Below, in pieces: positions 58,852 to 63,540 of a stretch of 63,540 nucleotides of DNA (position 1 is its first letter; each line of letters starts with the position of its first letter). The stretch covers positions 1 to 63,540 of the forward strand of contig JABLXN010000009.1 of assembly GCA_013177995.1 (NCBI GenBank), given 5' to 3'. The DNA comes from Brevinematales bacterium (lineage in GTDB: Bacteria; Spirochaetota; Brevinematia; Brevinematales; Thermospiraceae). Below the pieces are notes generated by a model. It had not been told where the DNA came from. It was given only the letters and a program-made list of their open reading frames with translations, and made no database searches. The position numbers and the translations under genes are program-made.

Positions 58852-60629
58852 CACTCCTCCTCTTCCACCAGTTCAAAATCTATGTGTTGTTTTTTGACAT
58901 TCGCCCGCACAAGCCGCACTCGAACACTCTGCCCCATCTGGTACATTTTCTTTGTCCGCTTTCCAACCACACTATGGCTTTCCTCATGATAGACAAAATA
59001 ATCAGGGAGATCGGCAAGCCTCACCAGTCCCTCGATCCCCGTTTCACGGATAGACACAAAAAGACCAAACGACGTCACCCCACTGATCACCGCATCAAAC
59101 TCCATACCTTCCTTGCCCTGCATGTATCGAACCGATTTTATCTTGTAAAACTCTCTTTCGGCTTCCATGGCCACGCGTTCCTGCTTGGAGATATGATTGG
59201 CAATAGTCGCCAATTCCTTGTCCGTATAGGAGATTTTGGCTATACCAAGGTGAGTTTTGACAAGACGATGAACAGTGAGATCCGCATATCGTCTAATAGG
59301 AGACGTGAAATGGGTGTAATACTCAAACCCAAGCCCGTAATGGCCAAGGTTCTCATTCTGATAACGAGCCTGCTGCATCGAACGAAGAAGCATCTGGTTC
59401 AAGAGTTCCTGGTAGGGCTTGCCCTTGACCGCTTCCAAAAGACGCTGAAGTTCCTGGGGTGGGGGTGGGGTATGTGTACGAAACTTATACCCAAACCGAA
59501 GCGCCATCGCAAGAAAAGACTTGAGTTTCTCCTCCTCTGGCTCTTCATGAACACGATACATGGCATACTCTGTCTTCTCAGAGAGAAACCTTGCCACCGT
59601 CTGATTGGCAAGAAGCATAAACTCCTCAATGAGACGTTCAGCATCAAGCCGTTCCTTGAGCCAAAACTTCACTGGCTCATCCCACTCATTCAGTTCACAC
59701 TTCTGTTCTCGAAAGTCAAAATCAATACTCCCCTCTCGTATCCGTTTCTCATGCAAAAGACGGAAGAGTTCATTCATCTCCAAAAGACTTTTCTGGAGCT
59801 TTTCATCTGGCATGATGGTATTTCCCTTGAGCACACCCTCCACCTGGGGATAGGTGAGCCGGTACTGAGAATGGATAATCGACGGCACAATCTGATACTT
59901 TGTCACCTCTCCCTTTCTGTTTACCTCCATGATGACCGACATGGTGAGCCTGTCCTCATGGGGATTGAGACTGCAAAGACCATTGGAAAGCTTCTCAGGA
60001 AACATCGGCACCACACGGTTAATGAAATAGAAACTATTTCCCCTTTTGAGTGCCTCTTTGTCCAGGGGACTGTGTTTTGGTACATAGTACGAAACATCAG
60101 CAATATGGACACCAAGTTCCCATCCTGTGGGAATGCGTTTGATGGAAACCGCATCATCCAGATCTTTGGCATCCGGCCCATCAATGGTAAAAATCATCTC
60201 CTGTCGAAGATCCAGCCGGTTAGCTATCTCTTTTGCCGGGATTTCTGGTGGGATAGCTTCCGCCTGGGCAAGAGCCTTTGGGGGAAAATCTTTGCGGATA
60301 TGATGGACATCAAGGATATAGTCAAAATCCTCTGAAGCCTCATAGTTTTTTCGTTTGCCGTCCTCTCGCAGGGTAGAACGACGGTAGATCTTTGCCGACT
60401 TTTTTTCTTCTGATTCAACACTTGGGGATGCCTTTGACTTCTTTTTCTGTCCCTTCACCACCACCTTGTCATCAGCAAACTGGACAATCCCCTCACGTTC
60501 AAGGTCGTGAAGAATATGCCGTAGCCTTTTCTGGCTACTCTTGCCCGAGGCTTCAAACTCCTTGTAGAGACCTTGAAGAGAAACCTCTTTCTCTGTTTCT
60601 AAAAACTTCAGTACATCCTTTCGTTTCAT
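58851..60629 (-). CDS. rnr: RNase R-family 3'-5' exoribonuclease lacking cold-shock domains
   Basis: RNase R degrades structured RNA from the 3' end. The 592-residue product has an N-terminal winged helix (about residues 1-60), a basic linker, the RNB domain with TIDGPDAKDLDDAVSI near residue 152, HIADVSYYVP, GNSFYFINRVVPMFPEKLSNG and TSPIRRYADLTVHRLV, and a C-terminal S1 domain (VISGVTSFGLFVSIRETGIEG). The two cold-shock domains normally between helix-turn-helix and RNB are missing, which explains the short length against 700-800 residues. Active-site aspartates are present. Confidence 0.92.
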   Translation of the reverse strand: MKRKDVLKFLETEKEVSLQGLYKEFEASGKSSQKRLRHILHDLEREGIVQFADDKVVVKGQKKKSKASPSVESEEKKSAKIYRRSTLREDGKRKNYEASEDFDYILDVHHIRKDFPPKALAQAEAIPPEIPAKEIANRLDLRQEMIFTIDGPDAKDLDDAVSIKRIPTGWELGVHIADVSYYVPKHSPLDKEALKRGNSFYFINRVVPMFPEKLSNGLCSLNPHEDRLTMSVIMEVNRKGEVTKYQIVPSIIHSQYRLTYPQVEGVLKGNTIMPDEKLQKSLLEMNELFRLLHEKRIREGSIDFDFREQKCELNEWDEPVKFWLKERLDAERLIEEFMLLANQTVARFLSEKTEYAMYRVHEEPEEEKLKSFLAMALRFGYKFRTHTPPPPQELQRLLEAVKGKPYQELLNQMLLRSMQQARYQNENLGHYGLGFEYYTHFTSPIRRYADLTVHRLVKTHLGIAKISYTDKELATIANHISKQERVAMEAEREFYKIKSVRYMQGKEGMEFDAVISGVTSFGLFVSIRETGIEGLVRLADLPDYFVYHEESHSVVGKRTKKMYQMGQSVRVRLVRANVKKQHIDFELVEEEE

Positions 60630-60660
60630 GGGTTATTGTATCTCCTTTTGTCTGCCACAC

Positions 60661-63318
60661 TTAACTCGATCTTGCCTGCCTCTGATCAGCCTCGTAGTGA
60701 CAATATTTGTACTTTTTTCCGCTGCCACACCAGCAGGGATCATTTCGTCCAAGTTTAGGTCCTCTCTGTACAGGTTTGGGTTTTTCCATACCGGGATTTG
60801 CCGCCCTCATGGCCCCAAACTGGCCAAACTCTGTATGACGGGTTTCAATCTTCTGTGGGCCTGTTTCCACAGGGACTTCTTCCATCTGGAGTTGAATCTC
60901 AAGGTGGGCAAGCATGGCAAGGGCATCCGCCATAAAGTTCGAACGCATCTTGGCAAAGAGATCAAAAGCCTCCACCTTGTATTCCACAATGGGATTCTTG
61001 CTTGCATATTGACGGAGAGAAATACTCTCCTGAATATAGTCAATTGCCCTGAGATGTTCCTTCCACCGGTTATCTAAGGTGCTGAGAAGCACATATTTCA
61101 AAGCATCATAGCGAATCGCCTCAGGAACATGGGTAAACCTATCCCACACCCTGGTTTTAATAAGCCGATGAAGAATCTCTTTGGCCTCGTCTGCATCCCT
61201 TGGATTCCAGTCCGCAGGAAGCTCGACCATGAACTGGAGTTTCAACCACTTCTCCAGTTCTTCCTTAGGCCAATTGTGGGGACGAGTTGGTTGTGGGAAG
61301 GTACTTATCTTGTCCTCAACCACAAGGTCAATAATCGTATCAACCACCTCGGGATGATGGGCAATATCAAGTATCTCATCCCTCAAGCGATAAATATAGG
61401 TTCGCTGTTCGTTCATCACGTTATCATACTCAAGAAGGTGCTTACGAATCTCGAAGTTTCTATTCTCCACACGCTTCTGAGCATTTTCAATAGCATTGGA
61501 GATAAGCTTACTCTGAATCTCCTCATCCTCACTAAATCCAAGGTTTTTCATCATTTGAATCCGGTTATCCATCCCAAAAAGTCGCATCAAATCATCTTCA
61601 AGGGATACATAAAACTGAGATCGGCCCGGATCTCCCTGACGCCCTGAACGACCACGGAGCTGATTATCAATACGACGGGATTCATGCCGTTCACTTCCGA
61701 TAACTAAAAGCCCACCTAATTCCTTCACTCCCGGGGCAAGCTTGATGTCTGTTCCACGACCGGCCATGTTTGTCGCAATCGTCACCGCATAGGGCTGTCC
61801 AGCCTGGGCAATAATCTCGGCTTCCTTCTCATGGTACTTGGCATTGAGCACATTGTGGGGAATACGACGCTGTTGAAGCATCTTGGAAAGCCTTTCTGAT
61901 TTTTCCACAGAAATCGTTCCTATCAGGATTGGCTGTCCTATCTTGTGGTACTTCTCCACGTCTCGCACAATAGCTTTGAACTTTGCCGCCTCGTTAATAT
62001 AGATTTTGTCCGGATCATCCCGTCTCTGTACAGGAACATTCGGAGGAATCACCACCACATCAAGATGATAAATAGAATAAAATTCCTGGGCTTCTGTTTC
62101 CGCGGTTCCTGTCATACCAGCCAACTTGGTGTACATTCGGAAGTAGTTCTGAAAGGTAATGGTGGCCAACGTCTGGAATTCCTGACGAATAGAGACCCTT
62201 TCCTTGGCCTCAATAGCCTGATGGAGCCCATCCGACCAGCGACGCCCTGGCATCTTTCGTCCCGTAAACTCATCCACAATCACCACTTCGCCATTCTCTA
62301 CCACATAGTCCACATCCCGATGATAAAGACGATGAGCCCGAATAGCCTGGATGATATGATGCACAAGCTTGCTATTGCGAGGTGAATACAGTTCCTTCAC
62401 TCCCAAAAGCTGTTCAATCTTTTCGATACCCTGTTCGGTAAGCACCACGGTTTTGTCCTTCTCATCCACGGCATAATCCCCAGTTCCTTCGATGGGTTCG
62501 TTTTTGTCATTTACCTGAGCCTCTGTGAGACGGGGAACAATCCTATCCACCTTATAATAAAGGTCTGTTGCCTCTTCACTTGGACCGGAAATAATAAGCG
62601 GCGTTCTTGCTTCATCAATGAGAATGGAGTCCACCTCATCCACAATAGCGTAATAATGCCCCCGCTGAACCTTCTGCTCAAGGGAAAACACCATGTTGTC
62701 CCGAAGGTAATCAAACCCAAACTCATTGTTGGTTCCATAGGTGATATCACATCGATAGGCTTCTTGCCGGCTACATTCACGATACGTTGTTTTGAACTGA
62801 CTGATATCCTCCCAGTCCACATAATAACTCTTTTCATGGTTAATAATCCCCACAGAAAGCCCCAAAAACTTGTAGATGGGGCCCATCCACACCGCATCTC
62901 GACGGGCAAGATAATCGTTCACCGTCACCAGATGCACCCCCTTCCCTGTAAGGGCGTTCAAATACAAGGGAAGTGTGGCTACCAACGTTTTTCCTTCTCC
63001 GGTTTTCATTTCGGCAATCTTGCCCTGGTGGAGAACCACTCCTCCCATGATCTGAACATCAAAATGGCGCATATTGAGTGTTCGTTTGGCCACTTCTCTC
63101 ACCACCGCAAAAGCCTCAGGAAGGAGATCATCAAGCGTTTCTCCCTTGGAGAGCCTCTCTTTGAACTCCTCCGTTTTGTGGGCTAACGCATCATTGGAAA
63201 GAGTTGAAATTTCTGGTTCTAAAGCGTTGACCTTTTCGACAAAAGGGCGCAGTTTTTTGATGTCTCGTTGCTGCTTTGTCCCGATAATGGCATAAACTAA
63301 CGAAGTAAGGATTCCCAT
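60661..63318 (-). CDS. secA: Preprotein translocase ATPase SecA
   Basis: SecA drives protein export through SecYEG. The 885-residue product has the DEAD motor with MKTGEGKTLVATLPLYL, VNDYLARRDAVWMGPIY, YAIVDEVDSILIDEARTPLI, the second helicase half GRGTDIKLAPGV and QLRGRSGRQGDPGRS, and a C-terminal zinc site CWCGSGKKYKYCH. The ATG at 63318 follows AAGGAGTG and opens MGILTSLVYAIIGTKQQRDI; the frame extending to 63363 adds residues unlike SecA. A TATACT-like -10 box lies upstream but without a good -35. It leads the operon with rnr, the lipoprotein and the TIM-barrel gene. Confidence 0.97.
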   Translation of the reverse strand: MGILTSLVYAIIGTKQQRDIKKLRPFVEKVNALEPEISTLSNDALAHKTEEFKERLSKGETLDDLLPEAFAVVREVAKRTLNMRHFDVQIMGGVVLHQGKIAEMKTGEGKTLVATLPLYLNALTGKGVHLVTVNDYLARRDAVWMGPIYKFLGLSVGIINHEKSYYVDWEDISQFKTTYRECSRQEAYRCDITYGTNNEFGFDYLRDNMVFSLEQKVQRGHYYAIVDEVDSILIDEARTPLIISGPSEEATDLYYKVDRIVPRLTEAQVNDKNEPIEGTGDYAVDEKDKTVVLTEQGIEKIEQLLGVKELYSPRNSKLVHHIIQAIRAHRLYHRDVDYVVENGEVVIVDEFTGRKMPGRRWSDGLHQAIEAKERVSIRQEFQTLATITFQNYFRMYTKLAGMTGTAETEAQEFYSIYHLDVVVIPPNVPVQRRDDPDKIYINEAAKFKAIVRDVEKYHKIGQPILIGTISVEKSERLSKMLQQRRIPHNVLNAKYHEKEAEIIAQAGQPYAVTIATNMAGRGTDIKLAPGVKELGGLLVIGSERHESRRIDNQLRGRSGRQGDPGRSQFYVSLEDDLMRLFGMDNRIQMMKNLGFSEDEEIQSKLISNAIENAQKRVENRNFEIRKHLLEYDNVMNEQRTYIYRLRDEILDIAHHPEVVDTIIDLVVEDKISTFPQPTRPHNWPKEELEKWLKLQFMVELPADWNPRDADEAKEILHRLIKTRVWDRFTHVPEAIRYDALKYVLLSTLDNRWKEHLRAIDYIQESISLRQYASKNPIVEYKVEAFDLFAKMRSNFMADALAMLAHLEIQLQMEEVPVETGPQKIETRHTEFGQFGAMRAANPGMEKPKPVQRGPKLGRNDPCWCGSGKKYKYCHYEADQRQARSS

Positions 63319-63414
63319 ATTCACTCCTTGAAAGGATTCTCGTATAAGTATAACACAAAACAACAGAAAAAGGAAATTTTTTTAGGTTTGTGTTTCCCGT
63401 AGGCTGTCTTTGTC

Positions 63415-63467
63415 TGTCGTTCCACACATTAACAGAAGGGGTATTTCCACATAGAAACTGAATACCT
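63415..63467 (+). repeat. TGTCGTTCCACA repeat unit at the right edge
   Basis: TGTCGTTCCACA (63415-63426) and TTTCCACATAGAAACTGAAT (from 63444) repeat parts of the unit at 12687 and 36325. The remaining bases to 63540 hold GGGCTATCTCC, which may begin another element beyond the window. No gene is visible between 63319 and 63540. Confidence 0.55.
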
Positions 63468-63540
63468 CATAAGTGTACCTCTACCTGGTGGAATTTTCAA
63501 CTTTTTCTTTCCATGGATAACGGGCTATCTCCTCACCTTT

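Noticed and set aside
58884-60335. 483-codon frame opposite rnr
   Set aside because: It is antisense to the well-supported RNase R gene and reads as low-quality basic/histidine-rich peptide.

Overview
The window comes from a spirochaete. Two adjacent flagellin genes encode FlaB-type core proteins with the N-terminal and D0/D1 signatures of periplasmic-flagellum flagellins ([12 protein letters not shown]-like and [15 protein letters not shown]-like segments), and gene content is that of a diderm: LolA, LpxD, two LptF/LptG-type permeases, several lipobox proteins and an outer-membrane-like CsgG-family protein. LpxD and the Lpt permeases imply a lipid A-type outer membrane, which narrows the lineage; a Brevinematales/Thermospira-like or Leptospira-like affiliation is only a guess. 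NrdD/NrdG (class III ribonucleotide reductase) and Rex suit an anaerobic or oxygen-limited life style.

Layout. 1-3187: class III RNR operon nrdD - separate glycyl-radical ORF - nrdG behind a consensus sigma70 promoter. 3194-3332: tRNA-Thr with its own promoter and terminator. 3351-6857: dnaE. 6858-7580: hairpin repeat plus a 201-bp mobile element. 7581-9574: two flaB genes. 9849-12623: trxB, rex and a HAD phosphatase, with a second 201-bp element. 12624-13563: a 781-bp terminal-inverted-repeat element containing a very conserved core. 13564-15750: DUF4912 protein, metallophosphoesterase, YbeY. 15689-22048 (minus): BatA-like vWA protein, its membrane partner, a PgpH-type 7TM-HD protein, PhoH and a degenerate RtcB homologue. 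22223-30031 (minus): rsfS, lipoprotein, lolA, FN3-like lipoprotein, pnp, rpsO, ribF, HAD phosphatase, murJ, transcribed from murJ down to rsfS. 30051-34087 (minus): CsgG-like protein, dapA, acyl-CoA synthetase. 34110-36475: mobile-element copies and two uncharacterised membrane proteins. 36498-38251 (minus): a type II restriction-modification pair bracketed by repeat hairpins. 38498-40164: secreted metallophosphoesterase and YjbQ. 40161-45739 (minus): lptG/lptF-like pair, Yip1-like protein, murI, cimA. 45908-49549: moxR, DUF58, DUF4129-like. 49553-54004 (minus): Memo-like protein, cysteine desulfurase-like protein, phosphopantetheinyl transferase, rsmA, lpxD; then flavodoxin. 54876-56527: rpiB and aroE joined by an exact 361-bp tandem duplication that creates a chimeric ORF. 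56587-57172: second copy of the core-containing element. 57182-63318 (minus): TIM-barrel protein, lipoprotein, a short RNase R and secA.

Most genes are housekeeping and packed into operons with 1-4 nt overlaps. The unusual material is (i) the glycyl-radical tail of NrdD on its own ORF, in frame just past the nrdD stop; (ii) an RtcB paralogue without most metal ligands and without the guanylylated histidine; (iii) a family of 201-bp miniature elements with exact 5-bp target duplications, one sitting between the acyl-CoA synthetase promoter and its start codon; (iv) a larger repeat with a 108-nt perfectly conserved, hairpin-rich core; and (v) the rpiB/aroE duplication. No CRISPR array, rRNA operon, prophage or transposase gene is visible.
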